This document shows, piece after piece, positions 56,600 through 64,000 of a DNA stretch of 64,000 nucleotides; position 1 is the stretch's first letter, and every line of letters begins with the position of its first letter. Location of the stretch: assembly GCF_014637405.1 (NCBI RefSeq), contig NZ_BMEY01000005.1, positions 1-64,000 on the forward strand, read 5' to 3'. The notes under the pieces are model-generated. The model ran no database searches. It was given only the letters and a program-made list of their open reading frames with translations, and was not told the DNA's origin. The stretch is from Ornithinibacillus halotolerans. Lineage in GTDB: Bacteria; Bacillota; Bacilli; Bacillales; Amphibacillaceae. A program made the position numbers and the translations under genes.

Positions 56600-58738
56600 A
56601 TGAATAACAATGGAAATGAAGAGAATCAACACAACCACAATAGGCATAGAGAACATGACCATCATAATCACAAACAACATGAGAAACAAGAACATCGCAG
56701 TCATCAACATCACAATCATGAACATGAAGAACACAAAAATCACGACCACAGTCATGGACATAGTGGGCATCATGGTGGACATGGTGGACACGGCGGACAT
56801 CACGAACATATGGTAGAAGATTTTAAGAAACGTTTTTGGATATCCCTAGTTTTATCAATTCCTATTTTATACTTGTCTCCAATGATTCAAATGCTGATTG
56901 GATATGAAGTAAATTTCACAGGTGATACCCTTTTACTTTTCTTGCTTTCCACGATTGTCTTTTTCTATGGTGGAAAACCATTTTTACTTGGTGCATGGGA
57001 TGAGTTAAAAGAGAAATCGCCTGCAATGATGATGTTAATTTCTTTAGCTATCATCGCCGCTTATGTATATAGCACACTGACAGCATTCTTTATCGAAGGC
57101 AGCGACTTCTTCTTTGAATTAGCTACTCTTATTGTAATTATGTTGTTAGGACATTGGATAGAAATGAAATCCCTGATGGGTGCTTCAAAGGCACTGGAAG
57201 AGCTAATCAAGTTAATGCCAAAAGAAGCCCATAAACTGGACAAATCCGGAAATATTGTTGAGGTAACAGTCGAAGATTTACAACCGGGTGACCTGATTTT
57301 AGTTAAATCGGGTGAAAAGATTCCAATTGATGGTGAAATTTACGAAGGAGAATCTACCGTCGATGAGTCTATGCTTACAGGAGAATCTGTCCCTGTTGAA
57401 AAAGGACCCGGAATGGAAGCGATAGGTGGTTCCGTCAATGGTGATGGTGTATTAAAAGTTAAGGTAAGTAAAACAGGAAATGACACCTACCTATCCCAAG
57501 TTATTAAATTGGTAAGCGATGCAGAAAAATCAAAATCAAAGGCCCAAGGCTTTGCGGATATTGCTGCTAAATGGTTATTCTATGTTGCTCTTGTAGTAGG
57601 GATTATAACCTTTGCAGTTTGGTGGACTAACGGGGATTTAGATTTTGCTTTGGAACGAATGGTTACCGTTTTAATTATTGCTTGTCCACATGCACTTGGT
57701 TTGGCAACACCACTAGTAACAACTAGATCTACTTCCATTGCAGCTAAAAACGGCTTGTTAATTCGAAATAGAGTAGCATTTGAAAGTGCATTTAAATTGG
57801 ACCGCGTGGTGTTTGACAAAACAGGAACACTTACGGAAGGTAATTTTGGTGTTACAGATATCCATCCAAGTGAGGGAATTAGTGAAGAAGAATTATTGAA
57901 ATTAGCCTATTCTGTTGAAACACAATCAGACCATCCAATTGCTAAAGGAATTGTGAAAGAAGGAAATGATCGTAATTTAACCCCCCTTGATGTTAAGGAT
58001 TATCAGAATTTAACTGGGAAAGGGTTAGTAGCTAAAATCGGTGATGCAGAAATTGCTGTTATTAGTCCCGGTGCTATGAAAGCAAATAAAATTTCTTTTG
58101 ATGAAAAAATTTATGACCAACTGGCTTTACAAGGGAAAACAGTCGTATTTGTTCTTAAAGATAATGTCTTACAAGGAATGATAGCCCTAGCTGATATCAT
58201 CCGTGAATCTTCTTATAAAGTTATTAAAGAATTAAATGACCGTGGCATAGAGACGGTTATGATGACTGGTGACAACACACGTGTAGCAAATTATGTAGGA
58301 GAAAAATTAGGTATTTCCAAAGTCATCGCTGAAGTACTTCCCCATGAGAAATCAAATAATGTGAAGTATTTAAAACAAAATGGAAAAAAAGTGGCGATGA
58401 TTGGAGATGGAATTAATGATGCCCCCGCCTTAGCGGAAGCTGATTTGGGAATTGCTATTGGTGCAGGTACAGACGTTGCGATTGAAACAGCTGATGTCAT
58501 ACTAGTTAACAGTAATCCAGTAGACATTTTAAATATCATTAAATTGTCTAAGGCAAGTCGCAGGAAAATGGTTCAAAATTTAGGATGGGCTGCTGGGTAT
58601 AACATTGTTGCTATTCCTTTAGCTGCAGGTGTATTGTACAATGTTGGGTTTGTCATAACCCCTGCCGTCGGAGCCGCAGTTATGTCACTCAGTACTATTA
58701 TTTGTGCAATAAACGCTCAATTATTAAAAATCGATTAA
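56600..58738 (+). CDS. copB: CopB-type copper P-type ATPase
   Basis: 712 residues. The first 75 residues are extremely His-rich (HDHSHGHSGHHGGHGGHGGH), in place of CxxC metal domains. The transport motif is CPHALGLATP, the CPH form that marks P1B-3 CopB pumps. TGES, DKTGTLTEG, SDHPIAKGI and GDGINDAP are intact. It exports copper (Cu(II), Cu(I) or silver in studied cases). GGAGGAG precedes the ATG. The CsoR box upstream and its own terminator make it a single-gene unit. Confidence 0.93.
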   Translation: MNNNGNEENQHNHNRHREHDHHNHKQHEKQEHRSHQHHNHEHEEHKNHDHSHGHSGHHGGHGGHGGHHEHMVEDFKKRFWISLVLSIPILYLSPMIQMLIGYEVNFTGDTLLLFLLSTIVFFYGGKPFLLGAWDELKEKSPAMMMLISLAIIAAYVYSTLTAFFIEGSDFFFELATLIVIMLLGHWIEMKSLMGASKALEELIKLMPKEAHKLDKSGNIVEVTVEDLQPGDLILVKSGEKIPIDGEIYEGESTVDESMLTGESVPVEKGPGMEAIGGSVNGDGVLKVKVSKTGNDTYLSQVIKLVSDAEKSKSKAQGFADIAAKWLFYVALVVGIITFAVWWTNGDLDFALERMVTVLIIACPHALGLATPLVTTRSTSIAAKNGLLIRNRVAFESAFKLDRVVFDKTGTLTEGNFGVTDIHPSEGISEEELLKLAYSVETQSDHPIAKGIVKEGNDRNLTPLDVKDYQNLTGKGLVAKIGDAEIAVISPGAMKANKISFDEKIYDQLALQGKTVVFVLKDNVLQGMIALADIIRESSYKVIKELNDRGIETVMMTGDNTRVANYVGEKLGISKVIAEVLPHEKSNNVKYLKQNGKKVAMIGDGINDAPALAEADLGIAIGAGTDVAIETADVILVNSNPVDILNIIKLSKASRRKMVQNLGWAAGYNIVAIPLAAGVLYNVGFVITPAVGAAVMSLSTIICAINAQLLKID

Positions 58739-58760
58739 TAGAAACAAATAGTTTATGTTT

Positions 58761-58798
58761 GGCTAAGCATGTATGGTATTGCTTAGCCTTTTATTTTT
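58761..58798 (+). terminator. Terminator of copB
   Basis: GGCTAAGCA (58761-58769) / TGCTTAGCC (58780-58788), then a T-rich tail. Perfect 9-bp stem. Confidence 0.85.
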
Positions 58799-58934
58799 CT
58801 GTAGGTAAATTCTGTTCATAAATAGTACAAAGAATCTGCTTAATTTCTGCAAACTTGTAACGTAATCTAACAGAGAGTGTCTTTAGATAATACCACCGTT
58901 ATACTATATTTCCTATAAGGAGTGATACATACTT

Positions 58935-59510
58935 ATGAGTTTGGAGGAAACGAAAAAGAAGAAGAAAAATAAAAGGAAAAACAGATTAATTTTTAGAACT
59001 TCTATATTAATTGTAATGGTTGGAGCTATTATATTTGCATTAGTGTCTAATATACAAGCGGATAAAACCATTTATCAAGTCGGAGATGAAGCACCTGACT
59101 TTGAATTAAAGCAAATTAATAAAAATAATGAATTAGAAACTATACGACTAAGTGATTTTAAAGGGCAAGGTATTATGCTGAACTTTTGGGGTACTTGGTG
59201 TAAACCGTGTGAAGAAGAAATGCCTTACATGCAAGAGCTTTATCCCGTATATAAAGAAAAAGGAATTGAAATCATTGCAGTTAGTTTGGATAATACAGAA
59301 TTGGTTGTAGATCGATTTATTGATAAATATGATCTAACCTTTCCAATTCCCCATGATAAAACAGGAGAAGTCAGGGATTTATACAAAATAGGACCAATTC
59401 CAAGTTCCATATTCATTAATCCGGATGGGGAAATTCAAAGGATTGTAAATGGGGCCTTATCATTAGAAAGTTTGGAGAGTTACTTTAAAGAAATATTACC
59501 AAAACAATAG
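58935..59510 (+). CDS. ResA/TlpA-like membrane-anchored thiol-disulfide oxidoreductase
   Basis: 191 residues. A basic N-terminus and one membrane anchor (about 20-42) put the thioredoxin domain outside the cell membrane. The active site is FWGTWCKPCEEEMPYM (WCxxC) and the cis-proline loop is IGPIPSSIFI. ResA-type proteins reduce disulfides in extracytoplasmic proteins. The ccdA-like gene 33 bases downstream would supply electrons. In this copper context a likely client is the CueP-like lipoprotein, by inference. Confidence 0.88.
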   Translation: MSLEETKKKKKNKRKNRLIFRTSILIVMVGAIIFALVSNIQADKTIYQVGDEAPDFELKQINKNNELETIRLSDFKGQGIMLNFWGTWCKPCEEEMPYMQELYPVYKEKGIEIIAVSLDNTELVVDRFIDKYDLTFPIPHDKTGEVRDLYKIGPIPSSIFINPDGEIQRIVNGALSLESLESYFKEILPKQ

Positions 59511-59543
59511 ACCGCAATTTTCTAATAAAGGGGGATAAAATTT

Positions 59544-60248
59544 TTGAATGAAATAAATATATTTCTAGCTTTTGGTGCTGGTTTCCTTTCTTTTATTTCA
59601 CCGTGTGTATTACCACTATATCCGGCATTTTTATCTTATATTACCGGAATGAGCGTAAGTGAGATAAATGAAGAAAATAAAAAAATGAATAAAAAAGCTC
59701 TTTTACATACCGTTCTATTTTTACTAGGGTTCTCAAGCATTTTTATTATGATTGGTTTTACCACCTCTTATATATCGGAATTCCTATTAACCTACCAAGA
59801 TGCCATTAGACAAATTGGTGCTATTTTAATTATTTTCTTTGGACTAGTGATTGTTGGAATTTTTAATTTTAAATTTCTAATGAAGAATAAAAAAATCACA
59901 TTCAAAAATCGTCCCGGCGGTTATGTTGGTTCTTTCATCATAGGAATGGCATTCTCTTTGGGATGGACTCCTTGTACCGGTCCAATACTAGCTATTGTGT
60001 TATCATTAGCTGCAACAAATCCTGATGTTGGTATGATTATGATGATTAGTTATGTTTTAGGTTTTTCGATCCCATTTCTATTATTAGCATTGTTTATTGG
60101 TAAAATTAAATGGATTAAAAAACATAGCCTAAAATTAATTAAAATTGGTGGATACATTATGATTTTCATGGGAGTAGCACTATTCTTTGATTGGTTGACG
60201 AAATTAACTTCCTTCTTAGCTGGATGGTTTGGTTTTTATGGATTTTAA
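59544..60248 (+). CDS. ccdA: CcdA-type thiol-reductant membrane protein
   Basis: 234 residues, six membrane segments. FISPCVLPLYPAFLSYI and the second-repeat WTPCTGPILAIVLS hold the two transmembrane redox cysteines with flanking prolines, the CcdA signature. It transfers electrons from cytoplasmic thioredoxin to ResA-like partners. The start appears to be TTG at 59544 after GGGGG. Forms a two-gene unit with the upstream ResA-like gene. Confidence 0.9.
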   Translation: MNEINIFLAFGAGFLSFISPCVLPLYPAFLSYITGMSVSEINEENKKMNKKALLHTVLFLLGFSSIFIMIGFTTSYISEFLLTYQDAIRQIGAILIIFFGLVIVGIFNFKFLMKNKKITFKNRPGGYVGSFIIGMAFSLGWTPCTGPILAIVLSLAATNPDVGMIMMISYVLGFSIPFLLLALFIGKIKWIKKHSLKLIKIGGYIMIFMGVALFFDWLTKLTSFLAGWFGFYGF

Positions 60249-60411
60249 AATATATTTTCCATAATTTATCTATTACATCTGCACGAATAATGCATATTTG
60301 AACATTATAATTTGTCTTGTAGATTTTGTTACAATGTAGAATATCGTTTGTTTTACATGGTAGTATATATTAAGATTTAACAAATTAGATGAAAGAGGAG
60401 TCGAACAATAT

Positions 60412-60939
60412 ATGAAAAAAGGATTATTGGCAGTAATTGGATTATTACTTATTTTAATAGTTGCTGCTTGTAGTGAAAGCGAAAGTGCATCAAATGAAAA
60501 AGAACCACAAGATATCAAGAAAATGGTCCAAGAATACAGTGTCGGGGATTCTGGTGATGTGTCTGCTTCTATTACTTCAGAAGAGCTGATTGTAACTGAT
60601 AGTGATGGTAAAGAGACTACCTACGATCTTCCCGAAGATGAATTTTTTGTTTCCATCGCACCATTTGTTGAGACAACACACCCTTGTACTAATCACAGCT
60701 TAACAGGTTGCCAAGGAGAATTAGTGGAAAAAGAATTTGATGTTTATATTCAAGATGAAGATGGTAATGTGGTTGTTGATGAAACTATGACATCATTCGA
60801 AAATGGATTCATTGACTTTTGGTTGCCACGTGACAAAACATATAACGTGAAGATTCAATATGATGGAAAAACAGCTGAATCTGAGATTTCCACTTTTGAA
60901 GGTGACAATACTTGTATAACAACAATGCAATTAATCTAG
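60412..60939 (+). CDS. CueP-like copper-binding lipoprotein
   Basis: 175 residues. Lipoprotein signal ends IVAAC. The family block is SIAPFVETTHPCTNHSLTGC followed by QGE, and a third cysteine is in DNTCITTMQ, matching the conserved cysteines of CueP metallochaperones. Salmonella CueP stores periplasmic copper and needs a thiol-reducing system; the ResA/CcdA-like pair just upstream would fit that. Single gene with a terminator at 61021. Confidence 0.8.
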   Translation: MKKGLLAVIGLLLILIVAACSESESASNEKEPQDIKKMVQEYSVGDSGDVSASITSEELIVTDSDGKETTYDLPEDEFFVSIAPFVETTHPCTNHSLTGCQGELVEKEFDVYIQDEDGNVVVDETMTSFENGFIDFWLPRDKTYNVKIQYDGKTAESEISTFEGDNTCITTMQLI

Positions 60940-61020
60940 TATTATTACCTCGTGATACTATTTAAAAAATAGAATAAAGATTATTTGGAAAAATTATATG
61001 GTTTTATAATATTTTCATTA

Positions 61021-61058
61021 GAATCGAGTGTTTTTAGATAAAGCACTCGATTCTTTTT
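61021..61058 (+). terminator. Terminator after the CueP-like gene
   Basis: GAATCGAGTG (61021-61030) / CACTCGATTC (61044-61053), then T6. Perfect 10-bp stem. Confidence 0.88.
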
Positions 61059-61274
61059 TGCTAAATTTTACTATTTAGGATTCTTTCTTTGGCTCCCTTT
61101 TATCCTTATTACTACTGACTGTAAACGAACTAAGTTATAGATTAATACCTGATAATCAAATAATACAGAAAATAAAATTCACACTATGATTGAAGCACCC
61201 TTGTTGGATAAAAAATTATATCAAGGGGGATAGTAAAATTTGTACTTAATCTTGAATCAAAGGAGGATTTTCAG

Positions 61275-61604
61275 ATGGCCGTGTCTTATGAAGAATGTAT
61301 TAAAGCTTGTTTAGAATGTATGGAAGCTTGTAATGGGTGTTATGATGCTTGTTTAAAAGAAGAGAATGTAAAAATGATGGCGGATTGCATCCGCTATAAT
61401 AGGGAATGTGCTGACATTTGCGCATTAGCAGCAAAAGCAATGCAATCGGATAGCCCTTTTGCTAAGCAGATTTGTAAGCTTTGTGCTGACATTTGCGAAG
61501 CATGTGGAAAAATGTGTGAACAACATAACCATGCTAATCATTGCAAGGAATGTGCGGAATCTTGTTTTAAATGTGCAGAGATTTGCCGAACAATGGCATC
61601 TTAA
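61275..61604 (+). CDS. Cysteine-rich four-helix-bundle copper-storage protein (DUF326/Csp-like)
   Basis: 109 residues with about 18 cysteines, spaced mostly as CxxxC along four helices: CIKACLECMEACNGCYDAC, CIRYNRECADIC, CKLCADICEACGKMC and CKECAESCFKCAEIC. This is the Csp3-type cytosolic protein that stores many Cu(I) ions within the bundle. No signal peptide. GGAGG lies before the ATG. Confidence 0.92.
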   Translation: MAVSYEECIKACLECMEACNGCYDACLKEENVKMMADCIRYNRECADICALAAKAMQSDSPFAKQICKLCADICEACGKMCEQHNHANHCKECAESCFKCAEICRTMAS

Positions 61605-61660
61605 AAATAAAAACGGCAAAATTAGGTCTAGCAAGGTCAGTTTAGGAAAAGAAAAATAAA

Positions 61661-61698
61661 AATAGAGAAGCTAATAGCAATTATTTGGCTTCTCTATT
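61661..61698 (+). terminator. Hairpin after the copper-storage gene
   Basis: AATAGAGAAGC (61661-61671) / GCTTCTCTATT (61688-61698), perfect 11-bp stem, weak T tail. The rest of 61605-61946 shows nothing more that I can support. Confidence 0.65.
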
Positions 61699-61946
61699 GT
61701 TATAACAAGGATAGGGAGGTTATCAATACGAATTTAACATCGAAATTGGTATGTAAATTAGCAACCGTCTAATAATCAAATTCACGCTACATCCTTTGTT
61801 ATTTTACTTGCTAATAACATGCTGTTTTCGTACAAGAAAAGGACGATTATTCTACTAAATAGATTAATCACCCTTCCGTATTTTAACTTCCGTTTTCAAT
61901 TGTCTTCTTCAACTAAAGCACCATAGTTTAAGTATATTTATCGCAT

Positions 61947-63593
61947 TTATCCTGCACAACAAGATAATTTCGCCACATCTTTATCAAATGTAAGAGCAGT
62001 TAGTCTTAATCCTTCTGCCATTGTTAAATATGGTGCAAGACTATCTTTTAAATCCTCCACAGTTAAACCAAACTTAACTACTAGAGAAGCTGCATAAATC
62101 ACATCACCTGCATTTTCAGATACAATATGAACTCCGAGAACTTTTAATGTTTTAGCATCAGCAACAATCTTAAATACACCTGTCGTTTCATGGTTTACTA
62201 ATGCTCTTGGAACGGCATCTAAAGATAATAGAGATGTTTTTACATCATAGCCCTGTTCTTTTGCTTGTTCTTCTGTTAAACCAACTGTTGCAATGGAAGG
62301 TTTTATAAACGTGACAGTAGGAACAACTGATAAATCTAATCTTTTATTTAACCCACCAATCGCATTATCAGCAACAACTCCACCTTCATAGGCTGCTACA
62401 TACACAAATTGCGGCCCTAATGTTACATCTCCTGCTGCATAAATCTTTTCGTTACTAGTTCTAGCATAATCATTTATCAGGATTTCGTTTCTTTTTCCGA
62501 CTTTAACCCCTGCTGCACTTAGATTTAAAGTGTCCGTATTTGGTTTTCTTCCAGTTGCAATAAGTAATTGATCGGATTCTACGACATTATCTTTGCCATT
62601 CACCGTTACATAAACCTTTTTCACCTCACCAACTTGTTCTATACGTTCATAAGTTGCTCCTGTTACAAGGTTTATACCTTGTTCTGTCAATACTTTTTCT
62701 ACGGCTTCTGAAATCTCTGGATCATATTCTTTTAAAAGACGCTCACTTCTCTGTATAAGCGTTACTTCTGAACCTAAATTATGAAACAGTTGCCCAAGTT
62801 CCAATCCGATATAGCCTGAACCAATAACCGTTAATCGTTTAGGCATCTTTTTTAATTCGAGTAGTGTTGTACTTGTTAGATAATTCACTTCTTCAAGTCC
62901 TGAAATCGTTGGTATAGATGGCGAAGCACCTGTTGCAATTAAAAATCGTTTTGCAGAAAGTTTCCTCCCATTTACCTCAACTGTATTTTCATCAAAAAAC
63001 TTAGCTTCACCTTTTATTAAATTAATGCCATATTCATCAATTAAATCTATATATTTTTGATTACGAAGTTTGCTAACTAATTCATCCTTTTGGTTCACCA
63101 AAGAGGATAAATCGACTTCCCCTGCAGATGTTTGTAAACCTGTGAACGGATTTTCTTTTGCGAAATGATTGATTTCCCCTGCTCTTAGAAGTGTTTTTGA
63201 TGGAACGCAGCCAATATTTACACAAGTTCCTCCAACTATTTCGCGTTCAATTATTCCCACTTTTGCACCATATTCTATTGATTTAATGGCGGCAGAAAAG
63301 GCAGCCCCACCTGAACCGATAATTAGTAAATCATAATCATCTTTGTTGTGTAACTCAAAGCTTTTCAAGTCCAGCAATGAAATTTCTTCTATTTCTTCTG
63401 GTTGATAATTAGCTTGCTTAATTGCCTGTCTTACACTTTCAGCATTAATATCATCTGGTAATTCAAAAACCGATTCGCCACGCTGAAAAATGGTTTCGAT
63501 ATTTTTAGCACCTATTCCATTTAATGCAGTATCAATTTGTTGTTCACATCCTGTACAAGTCATTCCATTGATTTTAACCTGATATTTTTTCAT
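61947..63593 (-). CDS. merA: Mercury(II) reductase MerA, copy 2
   Basis: 548 residues, closely related over its whole length to copy 1. Heavy-metal domain [15 protein letters not shown], redox motif [16 protein letters not shown] and C-terminal KLSCCAG are intact. Differences are scattered, with a slightly longer linker after the metal domain ([14 protein letters not shown]), so this is a diverged paralogue and not a recent duplicate. Same strand and same merR-merA order as copy 1. No mercury transporter adjoins it. Confidence 0.95.
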   Translation of the reverse strand: MKKYQVKINGMTCTGCEQQIDTALNGIGAKNIETIFQRGESVFELPDDINAESVRQAIKQANYQPEEIEEISLLDLKSFELHNKDDYDLLIIGSGGAAFSAAIKSIEYGAKVGIIEREIVGGTCVNIGCVPSKTLLRAGEINHFAKENPFTGLQTSAGEVDLSSLVNQKDELVSKLRNQKYIDLIDEYGINLIKGEAKFFDENTVEVNGRKLSAKRFLIATGASPSIPTISGLEEVNYLTSTTLLELKKMPKRLTVIGSGYIGLELGQLFHNLGSEVTLIQRSERLLKEYDPEISEAVEKVLTEQGINLVTGATYERIEQVGEVKKVYVTVNGKDNVVESDQLLIATGRKPNTDTLNLSAAGVKVGKRNEILINDYARTSNEKIYAAGDVTLGPQFVYVAAYEGGVVADNAIGGLNKRLDLSVVPTVTFIKPSIATVGLTEEQAKEQGYDVKTSLLSLDAVPRALVNHETTGVFKIVADAKTLKVLGVHIVSENAGDVIYAASLVVKFGLTVEDLKDSLAPYLTMAEGLRLTALTFDKDVAKLSCCAG

Positions 63594-63634
63594 TATTTAT
63601 CCCTCCACTACCATCTTTAGATTCAACAGTATTT

Positions 63635-64000
63635 TCAATCAAAAATTAATGATTCAATAATAGGACATTGATATAATGCTTTTTGATCTGGACATCGACT
63701 CTTTAAGTCCTTTAACATTGACCCAATACGCTTTAAGTCTGCAATTTGTTCTTGAATTTCTATTTCCTTTTTTGATACAAATTCAAATATATTTTTGCAA
63801 CGAATTTCATCATTATCGACAACACCAAGTAATTTATAAATTTCACTCAATGAAAATCCCAAGTCTTGCAGTCTTTTGATAAATTTTACCCGCTTAATAT
63901 CATCATCCGAATAGATCCTATAACCTGCATTGGTTCGGGAAGGTTCTCTTAGTAATGATTTTTTTTCGTAATATCTTATTGTTTCTTTATTTACACCACA
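63635..64000 (-). CDS. merR: MerR mercury regulator, copy 2 (partial, runs off the window)
   Basis: At least 121 residues; the N-terminus lies beyond the window edge. The recognition helix CGVNKETIRYYEKKSLLREP and the metal cysteines (EIRCKN, SRCPDQK, YQCPII) match copy 1. It precedes merA copy 2 by about 40 bases and should control it. Confidence 0.9.
   Translation of the reverse strand, partial: CGVNKETIRYYEKKSLLREPSRTNAGYRIYSDDDIKRVKFIKRLQDLGFSLSEIYKLLGVVDNDEIRCKNIFEFVSKKEIEIQEQIADLKRIGSMLKDLKSRCPDQKALYQCPIIESLIFD

Noticed and set aside
56570-56809. Minus-strand Met/Val-rich ORF opposite copB
   Set aside because: It is the antisense of the His-rich N-terminal codons of CopB (CAT/CAC read as ATG/GTG).
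58870-58915. Third CsoR operator before the ResA-like gene (ATACCACCGT then TATACTAT)
   Set aside because: The G/C tract is broken and spacing differs; the TATACTAT part is better explained as a -10 element.

Overview
The window is low-GC DNA from a Firmicute, most likely a member of the Bacillaceae. The evidence is strong GGAGG ribosome binding sites, Bacillus-type Fnr, CsoR, MerR and ArsR operators, a TPP riboswitch ahead of a ykoF-containing thiamine-precursor operon, and family matches throughout. Most of it is accessory DNA. I used no database; all family calls come from reading the translated sequence.

Layout. 0-4.75 kb: two IS3-family copies in inverted orientation. One is 3'-truncated (about 113-847) and one looks complete (about 2945-4745). 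They flank a frameshifted DUF1697 gene and an ABC/SpoIIM-like membrane operon whose first gene was cut by the insertion. 4.75-7.85 kb: a graveyard of decayed genes (DUF1761, an unrecognised small protein, a PD-(D/E)XK-like nuclease, a SEFIR/TIR scrap, a DUF438-type PAS gene behind tandem Fnr boxes, and a GIY-YIG gene). 8.0-11.76 kb: an intact TPP-riboswitch-controlled operon for uptake of a thiamine precursor (thiY, a thiamine-binding protein, thiX, thiZ, ykoF). 11.9-14.9 kb: three same-orientation repeats whose minus-strand core spells the last codons of rlmH (EPYHK-stop), the attachment site of SCC-type cassettes. They separate a TSUP-permease cassette from a RhuM / RhuM-nuclease cassette.

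14.9-42.1 kb: a defence island, nearly all on the minus strand. In transcription order it holds a small gene, brxA, brxB, brxC, pglX, pglZ, a SNF2-type helicase, an EVE-like/Mrr nuclease, an unknown protein with a zinc-ribbon membrane partner, an unknown-group reverse transcriptase with a HEPN-like partner, and a three-gene cluster of unknown function that includes a membrane protein. No brxL is seen. To the right are a DnaD-like/DnaC-like pair and a large serine recombinase translationally coupled to a 54-residue ORF, which plausibly mobilise the island.

42.2-64 kb: a metal-resistance block. Two related merR-merA units, both on the minus strand, bracket an ars operon (arsR-arsB-arsC and a truncated arsD), a frameshifted arsenite-efflux-type transporter, a cadA remnant, a csoR-copA-copZ operon, a DsbD-like membrane protein with a two-component system, a CopB-type ATPase, a thiol-redox pair (ResA/CcdA-like), a CueP-like lipoprotein and a cysteine-rich four-helix copper-storage protein. 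Near-identical CsoR operators before csoR and before copB tie the copper genes into one regulon.

The best candidates for undescribed biology are the 15.06-17.37 kb three-gene cluster, the reverse transcriptase/HEPN-like pair, the 383-residue protein with its zinc-ribbon membrane partner, the BREX variant without brxL, and the RhuM-nuclease fusion carried between rlmH-like att sites.
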